A stretch of 64,000 nucleotides of DNA. It comes from Mytilus edulis. Taxonomy: Eukaryota; Mollusca; Bivalvia; Mytilida; Mytilidae. Below the pieces are notes generated by a model. That model worked only from the letters and a program-made list of their open reading frames with translations, did no database searches and was not told where the DNA came from. Both the position numbers and the translations under genes were made by a program. This document shows, one piece after another, positions 12,201 to 27,200 of this stretch. The stretch is taken from assembly GCF_963676685.1 (NCBI RefSeq), contig NC_092349.1, positions 41,617,426 through 41,681,425 of the forward strand, written 5' to 3'. Position 1 is the stretch's first letter. The number at the start of each line of letters is the position of its first letter.

Positions 12201-15200
12201 CAAAAATCTTCTCCACTGAAACTACTTGGCCAAATTTAACCAAACTTGGCCACAATCATTATTGGAGTATCTAGTTTTATGTTGAAGGCTGTACGGTGAC
12301 CTATAGTTGTTAATGTCTGTGTCATTTTGGTCTTTTGTGGATAGTTGTCTCATTGGCAATCATACCACATCTTCTTTTTTATATTAAAAATGTGTCCGGT
12401 GACCCGGCCAACCAACCAAGATGGCCACCATGGCTAAAAATAGAGCATAGGGGTAAAATGTAGATTTTGGCTTATAACTCTGAAACCAAAGCATTTAGAG
12501 CAAATCTGACATGCGGTGAAATTGTTTATCAAGTCAAAAATTTATCTGCCCTGAAATTTTCAGATGAATTGGACAACTGGTTGTTGGGTTGCTGCCCCTG
12601 AATTGGTAATTTTAAGGAAATTTGCCGTTTTTGGTTATTATCTTGAATATTATTATAGATAGAGATAAAATGTAAACAGCAATAATGTTCTGCAAACAAA
12701 TAAGTCAACATGACCAAAATGGTCAGTTGACCCCTTAAGGAGTTATTATTACCCTTTATAGTCATTTTTTACCAATTTTGCATAAATTTTTGTAATCTTT
12801 TACAAAAATCTTCTCATCTGAAACTACTGGGCTAAATTTAACCAAACTAAGCTACAATCATCATTAGGGTATGTAGTTTTAAAATGTTTGCAGTGACCCA
12901 GCCAACCAACCAAGATGGCAGCCATGGCTTTAAATAAAACATAGGTGGAAAATGTAGATTTTGGCTTATAACTCTGAAACCAAAGCATTTAGAGCAAATC
13001 TGTCAAGGGGTTAATTGTTTATCAAGTCAATATCTATCTGCCGTGAATTTTCAGATGAATCAGACAACTGGTTGTTGGGATGCTGCCCCCAATTGGTAAT
13101 TTTTTAAAGAAATTTTGCCGTTTTTAGTTATTATCTTGAATACTATTATAGATAGAAATAAACTGTAAACAGCAATTATGTTCAGCAAAGTAAGATCTGT
13201 AATTAAGTCAACATGATGAAAATGATCTGTTGACCCCCTAAGAAGTTATTGTCCTTTATAGTCAATTTTTAACAATTTTCATAAGTTTGGTAAATTTTTT
13301 GGTAGCAAGAATGTACAGTAAAGTAAGATCTACAGACACATCACCATCACCAAAACACAATTTTGTCATGAATCCATCTGTGTCCTTTGTTTAATATGCT
13401 CATAGACCAAGGTGAGCGACACAGACTCTTTAGAGCCTCTAGTTTTACTTTTAAACAAACAAACTCTTTATTCCCTATTGTTTTACATTGATCTGCAGAG
13501 TAAACCTGCCAGTAGCTTTATATCTGGATGCAATGACAAACTTCCTGTTTAGCAGAACTTCAAAGTTTTAGATTAGATCTTTTCCAATCGTTAGTTGATA
13601 TTGTGTCTCAGGATGAAAAGACAGTGAACAGCAAATCTAAGCCTTAATCAAAGTAATATTTTGGTTTCCATCATTTAACAAACTGCTATCAGACTGCAGA
13701 TTTCAACATTGAAAAAACCACACAGACCACTCAAAAAATAGTTTCTTCTACTGCAAATTCATAAAGATCATAACTTTCACATGGTAGTTATGTAATTTTT
13801 TGTATTTTTCAGTAAGAAAGTTATTTTATTGAATGTATTTATAAGTGAAAAGTGTCCAGTATCCTGATATCAGGGACATTGTTCTCAACATTTCAAGGAT
13901 CCCAAGATTATCTTACCACAAGATGAACATGTTTGTTTGTAGAAACCTTATATTATTTCTTAATGATTTATATATTTATAGAGCACCAAGTCCTCCACCT
14001 AGAAAGAGGAGAAAGGTAGAGGAATCTGATGATGAGGATGACATTCCACATATCTTACAGGGAGAGATAGCTAGACTGGGGGCACGATTTAAAGTCAACT
14101 TAAATCCTTTATTTAACAGTAAATCAAAGGCCGTACACTTAATATGTAAATTAGGTAAGTCACAAAAGCAGAATCACTTCAAGGGTTCCAATATTCTATA
14201 CTCAGACCTGATTTTGATGTAAGAAAAAAAAAAGCTGAAATATAATTACCTTGATATTCCCTGGGTCGCAAAGTGACCCAAACCTCCTCTCGTAGTGAGG
14301 TAGCCCTCACAAAAAATTTAGCCAAAGTGGCCCCTAGAAATTAAGAATTACTACCCCTATCCCCAATTTCCCAGGTCTTAAAGAAAAGCAAAGAGAGTAG
14401 AACAGTTCTCCTTATCCTTAAAGAACATACCTCATTGCTAAAAGGATAGATACACAACATTTAGACAAATAAAAAAAAGAAATTTCAACGTTCCAGAAAG
14501 GCTGTGGTTTGTTTTTCTTATTTTCAAATTGTTCAGGTGAAGTTTTTTGGTTAGGTGTTGCTCCAAACTTTTCCAGCCTCTTCCAGTCTTTTTGACATAA
14601 CTCACATCTGGAAATTCCTCTTGAATTAATTTTCCATATAAACTGGCCTACTGGGTTGCCATAAACCATACACCCAACCCAATCCCATTTCCAACAGTTT
14701 TTGACACCTTTGTCAACTTCCAAATTGTATGAGTCCAGGTACAACACAGGAAACCATGTTTTCATCTTGTTAGACTTTGTAATCTCAACCAATTACATTC
14801 GTCCTTTTATTAAAACATAGCTTTGGCCAATCAAAAATTAGCTCATTTCCACTTTTGGAAGTTTTTATTTTTACCCAATTTTTCGGAGAAGAGTGGAAAA
14901 AATATTCGATTTTGCCGTGATAAATAAAAAACGAAATTCAAAGCCCAAAATCGGAATGAAGATGAGTGGAAAGCAGAAGAAAATCAGGTCTGTATACTGT
15001 AGATTCATTATTATTCGTTGGATACTAATTTTCATTGATTTCTTGGGAACAGTTGAACAACAAAATTCAAGGTTCAACGAATACCATATTTTCCATAGGC
15101 TTGTTTGCATACTTCGGCAAAACCACAAATTTAAATATCCACAAACATGAAAATTGGTACCCACGAAAATAAATGAATCCACAGTATATTGGATACAAAT

Positions 15201-18200
15201 AAATCTGTGGATTACACTAGTTTACAGAACAATTGAGTAAAACCGGAGGGAGGTCGAAGGTTCAGGCACATTATGTATGAAAGTTACTGTGCTTCTGTTT
15301 ATTGTGTATTTTTCTCTATGCACTTAATTATTCCTTTGATTGAGACATTAAGAGAAGAGGAGATTGAATAATGTCAGTGGATGAGTTAAGTGTTTATCAC
15401 AGTCTAAAAGGAATTAATTCTTAATTTACTATCTTATGTTGACATCTATATGTATTTTTGTCGAGCCTGCAACTTTTGTTGCAGAAAGCTCGACATAGGG
15501 ATAGTGATGCGGCGGTGGCGTTAGCTAACTTCTTAAAAGGTTTATATTTTAGAAGGTGAAAGACCTGGATGCTTCATACTTTGTATATAGATGCCTCATG
15601 CTATGAAGTTTCCGTCAGTCACATGTCCAATGTCCTTGACCTCATTTTCATGGTTCAGTGACCACTTGAAAAAAAAGTTTTTTAATGTTGAATTCTCTAT
15701 TATTATAACTAATAGGATAACTATATTTGGTATGTGCGTACCTTGCAAGGTCCTCATGCCCGTCAGACAGTTTTCATTTGACCTTGACCTCATTTCATGG
15801 ATCAGTGAACACAGTTAAATTTTGGTGGTCAAGTCCATATCTCAGATACTATAAGCAATAGGGCTAGTATATTTGGTGTATGGAAGGACTGGAAGGTGTA
15901 CATGTCCAACTGGTAGGTGTCATCTGACCTTGACCTCATTTTCATGGTTCAGTGGTTATAGTTAAGTTTTTGTGTTTTGGTCTGTTTTCTCATACTTTAT
16001 GCAATAGGTCAACTATATTTGGTGTATGGAAATATATTATGATCTATATGTCAGTTCCGCAGGTTTTATTTGACCATGACCTCAATTGCACGGTTCATTG
16101 CACAGTGTTAAGTTTTTGAGTTTTGGTCTATTTTTCTTAAACTATAAGTAGTAGGTCAACTATATTTGTTGTATGGAAGCTTTGTTAGCTGTACATGTCT
16201 GCCTGACATGGTTCATCTGACCTTGACCTCATTTTCATGGTTCATTGGTCTTTGTTTAGCTATCTTGGTTAATGTTAAGTTTATGTGACAGTTGTAATAA
16301 AGCTTTATACTTAGGACTATCAACATAATATCAATGATTAGTAAAGAAGGTGAGACATTTCAGTGTGTGCACTCTTGTTTTACACTTTTGTTAGCATTGA
16401 TAAAAGAAAACTCCCTTTATATTTTGAATTATTTGTGGTTCCAGAGTTACAGGACTTTATCAATCAGATTGAAGGCATTTTTTCACATTTTACTTAAGTT
16501 TGCCTCTGTTTAAAAAAGTTAATATCTTGGGGGTTTTTTATTGATAAAAGAAGGCTCTGTTCTGAATTTGATTATTTATTTTAAACTGTCTTTCTAGAGT
16601 TACTGGACATTAACCATCAGATTTAAGGCAATATTCACATATCACACATAAAAGATTGATCTACTCAAAATTTAACTTGAATTTAAAGAAATTCTCTCGT
16701 GTTTATTATCATAAAACACTGATCAAGTTGGTATTGAGGTGGCGTCACTTTAAAGTTTTAAAGTTCTCTAGTTATGTCCCTTTATAACATTATATGCAAG
16801 CAGGGGCATCATTTGTGTCCCATGGACACATTCATTCTCTATTTATTTATGCTAAAGTAATGAGACTCTTTGTCAGATTTTTTTCTATGTGCTGATTAAA
16901 AACCTTCTCAATATTTCATTTTATTTTGAAGAGATTTCAATATGCAACAGAAGTGAATATTTGCTGAATCCAGATAAAGTTTTACTTACTTACTCACTTA
17001 CTTACTTAAGTTAGATCTTGAATGGCTTAGGGAATTTTTGTAAGGAAACAGTTAATAAATTTCACTTCAAAAGTAGAAATATGTATTAAGATTCATGCAG
17101 ATGGTTTAAAAAGAATTGAGAAAAATGTCAAATGTAATCCCTTTTCTTGATCTATTTTGTTCTAGAACTTCTATAAGCCTAGGTATTTAGTGTGCCATAT
17201 TCCACATGTTCAATCTATTTCTTAAGGAAAACTTTAGGCTATTATACTGAATATGGTTTTTGTCTTTCCTTGAAAGAATAAAATAAAATAAACTTAGGTA
17301 CGCTTTTTTTGCGACGTCAGTGGAAGCATGAACAATGTATTAATTTGTGATTACATCGGTGCATGTAGAACCACCAGTAGTAGGTCAATGATATTTGTTA
17401 TGCAGTTGTATTAGCTTTTTCACATCTCAATTCCATGGAGATAATTCTGCCCTGCCGTCTCAGTCATGGTCTGTTAACTTTGATATTTGCTTGCTTAGCA
17501 TGTTTGAATATTGTAATTTGGATTGAATATTTGCGTTATCATGACACTATCAAATTTACAAAAAAGCAAGTCATATCTCTGCATCAACACTTTTTAGCTC
17601 ACCTGGCCCGAAGGCTTTTCCCATCACTTGGTGTCCGTCTCCGTCGTCGTCGTCCGTCGTCGTTAACTTTTACAAAAATCTTCTCCTCTGAAACTACTGG
17701 GCCAAATTAAACCAAACTTGGCCACAATCATCATTGGAGTATCTAGTTTAAAAAATGTGTGGCGTGACCCGGACAACCAGCCAAGATGGCCACCATGGCT
17801 AAAAATAGAGCATAGGGGTAAAATGCAGTTTTTGGCTTATAACTCAAAAACCAAAGCATTTAGAGCAAATCTGACATGGGTGTAATTGTTTATCAGATCA
17901 AAATCTATCTGCCCTCAAATTTTCAGATGAATCCAACAACCTGTTGTTGGGTTGCTGCCCCTGAATTTGTAATTTTAGGGAATTTTTGCTGTTTTTGGTT
18001 ATTATCTTGAATATTATTATAGATAGAGATAAACTGTAAACAGCAGTTATGTTCAGCAAAGTTAGATTTACAAATAAGTCAACATGACCAAAATGGTCAG
18101 TTGACCACTTTAGGAGTTATTGACCTTTATAGTCAATTTTTAACCATTTTTCGTAAATCTTAGTAATCTTTTACAAAAATCTTCTCCTCTGAAACTAATG

Positions 18201-21200
18201 GGCCAAATTAATCCAAACTTGGCCACAATCATCTTTGGGATATCAAGTTTAAAAAATGTGTCCGAAGACCCAGCCATCCAACCAAGATGGCCGCCATGGC
18301 TAAAAATAGAACATAGTAATAAAATGCAGTTTTTGGCTTATAACTCAAAAACCAAAGCATTTAGAGCAAATCTGACATTGGGTAAGTTGTTATTCAGGTC
18401 AAAATCAGATGAATCTGATAACCCGTTGTTGGGTTGCTGCCCCTAAATTGGTAATTTTAAGGAAATTTTACTGTTTTTAGTTATTATCTTGAATATTATT
18501 ATAGATAGGGATAAACTTTAAACAGCAATAATGTTCAGCAAAGTAAGATCTACAAATAAGTCAACATGACTGAAATGGTCAATTGACCCCCTAAGGAGTT
18601 ATTGTCCTTTATAGTCAATTTTTAACAATTTTTATAAAATTTGTAAATTTTTACTAACATTTTCCACTGAAACTACTGGGCCAAGTTCATTATAGATAGA
18701 GATAACTGTAAGCAGCAAGAATGTTCAGTAAAGTAAGACGTACAAACACATCACCATCACCAAAACACAATTTTGTCATGAATCCATCTGCTTCCTTTGT
18801 TTAATATTCACATAGACCAAGGTGAGCGACACAGGCTCTTTAGAGCCTCTAGTTTTCTTCATTCTTACAGATATTGATTTAATATTTGTTATATGGTTTA
18901 ATCATGACAAGTTATAGATCAAGTTCGAATTTTGTTTCATTCTGATGATTAAGTCCAGAGTTATGGTCCATAAAAAAATCCATATCCAATGTTAGAGTAC
19001 TATGTTAAACCATATTTTTATACAAAGAGAGATAACTCATTTTTTTAAAGAAATATACATAATTAATTCTTTAGTAAATTGTTTGAAAAATGTGTGCCAG
19101 TTTGTTTGTTATTTTATATTGAATGCTATATATATAAAAAACATATTATCAAGTGGCATCCTTTAATTAGGTAATAATCTATTTTTATTAAGGTATATAG
19201 TTCATTACATTACATTGTGTAGATAAAAGTTGTTGACACTATAAATAAGTTACAAATCTATATTAGTTTGTGACAAATGCAAGAAAAAATATTTGGAACT
19301 ATTAATTATATATTTGATTATAATTTGAAAATAGATATACATTGTATTACATCATATCTAATTTTAGAGAACTATTAATCATATCCAATGTTAAGAGTGT
19401 TTTTCCACACTTTTTTTCATCATGCTTGAAGATATTGATTGATAATTGGTATATAGTTTTATCATGACAAGTTCCAGATCAAGTTCAAATTTTTGTTTTG
19501 ATCTGATAATTTTTTGCATGTTATGGTCCTTGGATTTGAAAAATTTACTCATATAATCAGTTATTCACACTGTTTTAGTCATGCTTAAATATAATGACTT
19601 GATATTTCCTTTTTGTTTACACCATGACAAGTTATAGAATAAGTTAGCATTTTGTTCCAGTATAATTTAATTTTTACCTGGTAGGGGACTATGTATTGCC
19701 ATTCAATACTCTCAGAATGCTTGTTTATTCTAAAAATGTCCTTATTTGGTAAAAAAAGATTGATTTCTTCAAATCAACAAAATTGTATGGCCTGCAATGA
19801 CTGAGTTTTACTGCCAACAAATATGTGTTGGGAAATATTGGATACATTAGATTTACTTCCCTTTGTATGTAAAAATTACAAATTTGTTATAATTTTGCGT
19901 ATATACTATGACTTAAAAAGGTTTTGAATCAATTACCCGAGATGTTAGATACAGTTCCTGATTACAAAACTATATAAACACTGACAAAATTGACATGAAA
20001 TTTTAGACATTTATTAAGGTTTAGATTCATACCTTCTCTTATGAGAGTTTTTATAATCAGAGATACTAAATCTTACCTGAAGGATGAAATTTCCCCGTCT
20101 TATTTCCTTGAAGGATGTTTTTCACTCTTTAAACTTTTAAGATTTTTTTTATTAAAAGCTGGAAATTGACAAAGTATGAGTTCTCTTCGTTACAGTTTGG
20201 AGAGAGGAATCATCTTTATTGAGACATCTCTCTATAATATAAATGGAATTTGAGAAGACCTTTTAAAAATGTTATCCCATAAGCCCTTCTGTCATCTCAA
20301 AATTAGAGACAAATGTCCAAAAATTAAAAGCTTTTTGAAGAGTGTAGAATCAATAGTATAACTACTTTTAATCATTAGACTTCCGGTCATATTTAAATTA
20401 TTTTTATTTGCAGATGATAAAAATTTACCCAGTGTGCCTCCTATAACTGTGACAGTACCAGAAAACTATCCAGATACGAGTCCTGAATGTGACTCAAAAC
20501 TTCCTGAATATGGTAAGTGCCTGCCAATTCTAGGTTTTGTTACATATTCTGACATCAGACTCTCACTTCTTTTAACTGAGTTTTACTGTGCGTATTGCTG
20601 TGTGTTTCTTTATATTCTACATTGGCTAGAGGTATAGGGGAGGTTTGAGATCTCACAAAACATATTTAACCCCGCCACATTTTTGTGCCTGTCCCAAGTG
20701 AGGATCCTCTGGCCTTTGTTAGTCTTGTATGTTTTTTAATTTTAGTTCATTCATATGGTTTAGAGTTTAGTATGAAGTCCATTTTCACTGAATAAGTGCA
20801 CATTTTTATATAGGGGTCAGCTGAGGCCCACCTCCAGGTGTGGGATTTTCTCTCTGTGTTGAAGACCCATTGTTGGCGTTTGGCTGTTTTCTGCTCTTTA
20901 GTCAGTTAGTTATCTCTTTGACATGTTTCCCATTTCCTTTCTCATTTTTATTTGCTTTAAAAACAAAGGAGATGTGGTAAGATAGCCAATGAGACAACAA
21001 TTCATCAAAAGACATCTGGATTATAATCATAATAACAAACAGGGCAGATGTTGCTTAAAATAGAACACTAGTGGTAAAATGACATTTTTGGCTTATTGCA
21101 ACCGAAATCATTTTTAAAAAATCGCCTCATCGTTATGAGCTATTTTTATTTTTTTTGAATACTGTTTACCAAAAAAACAAGTTTGTCTAAATATTCCATA

Positions 21201-24200
21201 TTGGCCAGGTGAGTATTTCAGGCATCTGTGAGCCTCTAGTATATACAGTAGTTTTGATAACTTTGTTATTTGTAGGTATCATAATGGGCTGTAATTTGTT
21301 TACAAAATTTGTTATTTTCTAACCCTCACATTTTACATTTTCCACACTTGACCATTTATCTTATATTCTGACAATTGTTTCCACAATAGTGTACCATCGT
21401 CCTAAACAGTTGCCAGAGACTTAATTTGTTTCAAATAGCAAATTGAACAATTTCCAGGAATCAAATTTGTGTAACTGTGCTTCATTTATAAATATTTGCT
21501 GCTTATGTAAGCAGACTGAAAGATTTACTTAAATTTTGTTGATCATTTTTATTTAAAATTGGCAGATGATAGACTGTTTATATAGAAGTTTATTTGTGAA
21601 CAGTAACAATAACATATCAGGTTGTAAGGGAGCAGGAGGTGCAGACAGAAACATGCTACATTCTATTTATAGAAGCTTTCTGGATAAATGTTCACTTGTT
21701 CAGGTTTATTTGTTATCATTACAAGGGTGCTGGTGCAGATATGTTTGTTATTTTTTAACAGCTAATGCAATTAGTACTTATAATAGAACTTATATCAAAT
21801 TGCAGCTTCTTGAAGGAAAGTATTATAATTTGATGCCAAATGTATAGTGAAATTATTCAGGAGAAAAGTTTTTTCTTTGCCTGAAACTCATCACTTGTAT
21901 CGTTAGAATGATAAGTTGTACTTAAAAGATTTTTCCAAGATTTTTACTTCTTACTTATTTAAAGGGAAAATTAATTCAAAATTTTTGACATTGTCTCTTC
22001 CATCCTGCACCTTTTATTCAAACCAAAAACATTTAACAGTGAATCCTCCACAAACTAAAAGATAAGTCGCCCAAATCAGATACACAAAAATGTGCACTTA
22101 TTACTTGTCCTTGGGGTTATGCTTGGTAACAGTTTTAATTACTATTCCTGAAAAAGTGCACTGTATGTCTGGGTAATTATCAGTTGTAGAAGTGAAGCAG
22201 TTGTTTTTCAGATAGGTTTAAAGAAATAGTCATATGTACACAATTATTAAATCTTACATTCTTAATCTTAAAAAAAGATCATGAATGTTGCAATATTTAT
22301 TCCTCAAATGAGTGCCAAGACAGACACAAACTTGATTTGACATTGACTAATTGAATGAATCCCTCAGGTGATAATTATCCAGTATTCAGGATTAAGATGT
22401 ATTTGTCACTTGGTTTCAGCAGATTTATTTATTTAAACCACTAGTTTGCATGACAAGAAATTGATGGAATAAAAATCTATTTGGTTTAGTGTTACTTGAT
22501 AGTAAACAATATTACATTTTCCTTGCAAACATTTGTTTGAAAATTTACATTGCAATTCCTTTTGTAATTATCTTAAATTACAATATTGCATACTTATTTA
22601 ATTTAAAAGATAGAAGAAAAATCAGATTTCTTCAAAAAATTTCCAGTGTTTCTTTAGTTATAGACGTTTAAGCAATGCTTTTTTAATACTACAGATTAAA
22701 ATAAATATTGTTAAAAAAAATTGTGTGAAATTTGTTATCTGTGTCCGTGTTATAGAGATTCAGCTTTTGAATCACATTAACATGAGGCATTATCTTTTAA
22801 ACTTTTGCTTAAAAAAAAGAAACAATGATTGGTCAAGTTTTTGGCCATCACCTAAAGCTTTTAAAAAACACCTCAGAGTTAAATTTATTTCATCTCTTGA
22901 CCTATAAAGTGATCCTGATGGGGTAGCCTTAAACCTATATGTTTACCACTAACAAAAGTTTGAGTTTTTGTCTTGTTGAAAAGAATGACCAAGTTTAAAA
23001 TCCTTTTATGATTTTCTAAAGTACATTTATAACTAACAGTACACACAGCAGCATATTTGATATGTATTTTTTGAATGCAGTAATTGGACAACTTTTTTTT
23101 TATTCTTAGTATCAGAAAGAAACATGCTTATTTTACTTATATATAACATGACGGTACCCAAATTGCACCTATTTTGACAGTTTTTTCAACTAAGTTTTTT
23201 TATGATCATGACAAAAATTTCCATTTTGTGTTTATTTTGTAGCCGTATCCTTTATTATAAAGGTACACCAATTTGATTTTCAATCCATAAGGAATCATAA
23301 AAAAATTGGTCTGAACTTACCTCCAAACCATCCCAGATTCTGTAATGAGGAGTACCCAAATTGCATCCATGCTTAAATTCGCATCGTCAAAAGTCGAATA
23401 ACAGAGCTTTTGTTTATTTTTTTCAAAATTTTGAACAATTGGATATTTGTCCATGCTTACTCTTCATTTTTTAAGAAATGGATACTTGAAACGTATTGTA
23501 TTTGTTAATTCTAAATAGACAACGTTTTGATGACGTCGCATGGCGACGTTTCAGTACATTTTGCTTTTTCAGTAAACACTTCATCTGTTGATAAATATTG
23601 TGAACGTTTTGTGTATATCTAAATATTTTTACCTATGTTGAAAGACGTGCATAGTATCAAATCATAAAAATACTCTTTTTTTAGTCTCTAGGAAATCTTG
23701 TTAGATTTTCGCTGCTATTTTTATACGACCGCAAAATTTGAAAAATTTTTCGTCGTATATTGCTATCATGTTGGCGTCGTCGTCGTCGTCGTCGTCGTCC
23801 GAATACTTTTAGTTTTCGCACTCTAACTTTAGTAAAAGTGAATGGAAATCTATGAAATTTTAACACAAGGTTTATGACCACAAAAGGAAGGTTGGTATTG
23901 ATTTTGGGAGTTTTGGTCCTAACATTTTAGGAATTAGGGGCCAAAAAGGGCCCAAATAAGCATTTTCTTGGTTTTCGCACTATAACTTTAGTTTAAGTTA
24001 ATAGAAATCTATGAAATTTTGACACAAGGTTTATGACCACAAAAGAACGGTTGGGATTGATTTTGGGAGTTTTGGTTTCAACAGTTTAGGAATAAGGGGC
24101 CAAAAAAGGGCCCAAATAAGCATTATTCTTGGTTTTCGCACAATAACTTTAGTTTAAGTAAATAGAAATCAATGAAATTTTAAACACAATGTTAATGACT

Positions 24201-27200
24201 ACAAAAGGAAGGCTGGTATTGATTTTGGGAGTTTAGGTCCCAACAGTTTAGGAATTAGGGGCCAAAAAGGGACCCAAATAAGCATTTTTCTTGGTTTTCG
24301 CACCATAACGTTAGTATAAGTAAATAGAAATCTATGATATTTAAACACAAGGTTTATGACCATAAAAGGAAGGTTAATATTGATTTTGGGAGTTTTGGTC
24401 CCAACAGAATAAGGGGTCCAAAGGGTCCAAAATTAAACTTAGTTTGATTTTGACAAAAAATGAATCAGTTAGGTTCTTTGATATGCTGAATCTAAAAATG
24501 TACTTAGATTCTTGATTATTGGCCCAGTTTTCAAGTTGGTCCAAATCGGGGTCCAAAATTAAACTTTGTTTGATTTCATCAAAAATTGAATAAATGGGGT
24601 TCTTTGATATACCAAATCTAACTGTGTATGTAGATTCTTCATTTTTGGGTCCTGTTTTCAAATTGGTCTACACTAAAGTCCAAAGGGTCCAAAATTAAAC
24701 TTAGTCTGATTTAAGGTTCTTTGATATGCTGAATCCAAAAATGTACTTAGATTTTTTATTATGGGCCCAGTTTTCAAGTTCGTCCAAATCAGGATCTAAA
24801 ATTATTATATTAAGTATTGTGCAATAGCAAGTCTTTTCAATTGCACAGTATTGCGCAATGGCAAGAAATATCTAATTGCACAATATTGTGAAATAGCAAA
24901 TTTTTTTTTAATTAGAGTTATCTTTCTTTGTCCAGAATAGTAAGCAAGAAATATCTAATTGCAAAATATTGTGCAATAGCAAGATTTTTTTTTAATTGGA
25001 GTTATCTTTCTTTGTCCAGAATCAACTTAAATCTTTGTTATATACAATATACAATGTATATTCACTTTTTACTACCAACTGATAAATTAAAATAATCTTT
25101 ACCATTCAGTGATAACAAGCAGTTTTTTTACATCTTAATATTTTATGATGTATTTAAATGAGTAGTTATTGTTGCAAACTCCATTAGAAATTTTAATTGA
25201 GATTAGTTTTGGAATAAGGGAAAGGGGGATGTGATTAAAAAAATTGGGTTCAATTTTTCTCATTTGAAATTTCATAAATAAAAAAGAAAATTTCTTCAAA
25301 CATTTTTTTGAGAGGATTAATATTCAACAGCATAGTGAATTGCTCTAAGAGAAAACAAAAATTTTAAGTTCATTAGAACACATTCATTCTGTGTCAGAAA
25401 CCTATGCTGTGTCAACTATTTAATCACAATCCAAATTTAGAGCTGAATCCAGCTTGAATGTTGTGTCCATACTTGCCCCAACCATTCAGGGTTCAACCTC
25501 TGCGGTCGTATAAAGCTACGCCCTGCGGAGCATCTGGTTGATAAATAGGTGCAATTTTGGGTACTCGGTGCAATTTGGGTACCGTTACGTTACAAGTTTA
25601 TTGCATAACATGTTAGATCTGTCTTTGAATAGGTTGGCAGTCGTTCCCAAGATGATGCTAAAAATGATAACTTGGTCAATTAATAGTTAATAAGTTAAAC
25701 ACTTAATGTGATGTAAGTAACAGACAGTTGTCACTGGTGATTAAGTTTGCATGATTTATTAGATACTCTCATAACTAGGAACAAAGAAAGATAAAAAAGA
25801 AAAAAAAGTACCCAAAAGATGTTTAGAGGTCATCAATGGACAAAATATCAATTTTTAATCACTCAGTCTTAAAAAAAAGTTGTGAATAAATTAAACAGAG
25901 ACTAATGATCGAAAGATTTACCATTAACACTCAAGTCATTTTAGATATAGATAAATAATAAATGATAAGTTCTGTCCTTGCTTGAAATAGGGACTGTTTC
26001 TCAGATCCTATTGACAACAGGTCAACTATTATATTTGATGTACAGAATAAATGTTGGAAGGTTCAACTGACATAGGAGTAGAATGCACCTGTCTTGTGAG
26101 ATGTTTAAACTCACAACCACAGTTTTGACTGGCTAAACCACTCAGCTACTATCTTTAGTTCCCCTTTTCCTATTGTAGCTAACACATTTAAATATATGTA
26201 ATAAAGGGGAACAAGGTGTCAGTATTTCATGAATTGAATATTTGTGTAATTCAAATTAAATTGAAAATATGCACATTGTAACATTTATTGGTGTCTTTCA
26301 ATCCCATCATAGCACACAGCTACTAAATTTTAGTGTTGATTTCTGCATTATTTCAATATAATCAAGGACATTTAGCATTGTTGGCACACCATCAGTACAT
26401 TCAAGTTAATGTTTCCAAAGATGACGTGCATTGGGAATTCTCATGGCCTGGTATTTATTTAAATGTTATCTGAGAATAGTGGTAGAAACATTCCTCTAAT
26501 TCTCATGGCCATATCATTTACCTGTTCCTAATCAATATAATTATGATGTAACATTTGTTATATAATAAAGCTGTTTTATTAGATCATTATCAATATAACA
26601 ACTTATGTATGACATCACAATCCTTCTTCAAATGCACATTGATTCAAACTACTGCAGCCATAAAACAAAAAACAAATTATGTTTTAATTTACAGTAATAA
26701 ATTGAGCTGTTTCATTTTTTTTTTAGAAACAAATGCTTTCCTGAAATCAGTTCATCAATCCATGTCTGTTTTATTACTGAGAATGCCAAACAGATACACA
26801 TTTACAGAGCTGCTTGATAAATGGGTAATGTATATGACTTCATTTTTAAATTGTGAGTAAAACTAAATGAAACAGTGAAATATGCCTAAGCCTACCTTTT
26901 TTTGCAATGATGTCTCAGATAGTTTATTGAAGATATGAAAATTTGAGACAATGACTTACAAGTACTGATTGGATATAATTTTAAACAAAACAATATTCTG
27001 AATAAAGGAAAAAACTGAAAATGACAGCTTCTATCACTGATTCGAAACTTGACTTATGACAGGCTCAAAAACATGGCAAGATTTATCCATTTTTAAGTAA
27101 ACAATTTTTACCTATAATATTGGTCAGTAGTAGAACAGATACAAATGTTAAAAATTTTCATTTAACATTGCTCAACAAAGACAGCAAATTAAAACACCAC

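Noticed and set aside
13845..14222. Single 125-codon gene
   Set aside because: Only 13982-14154 matches MED15 and has splice borders; the ends are intron read-through.
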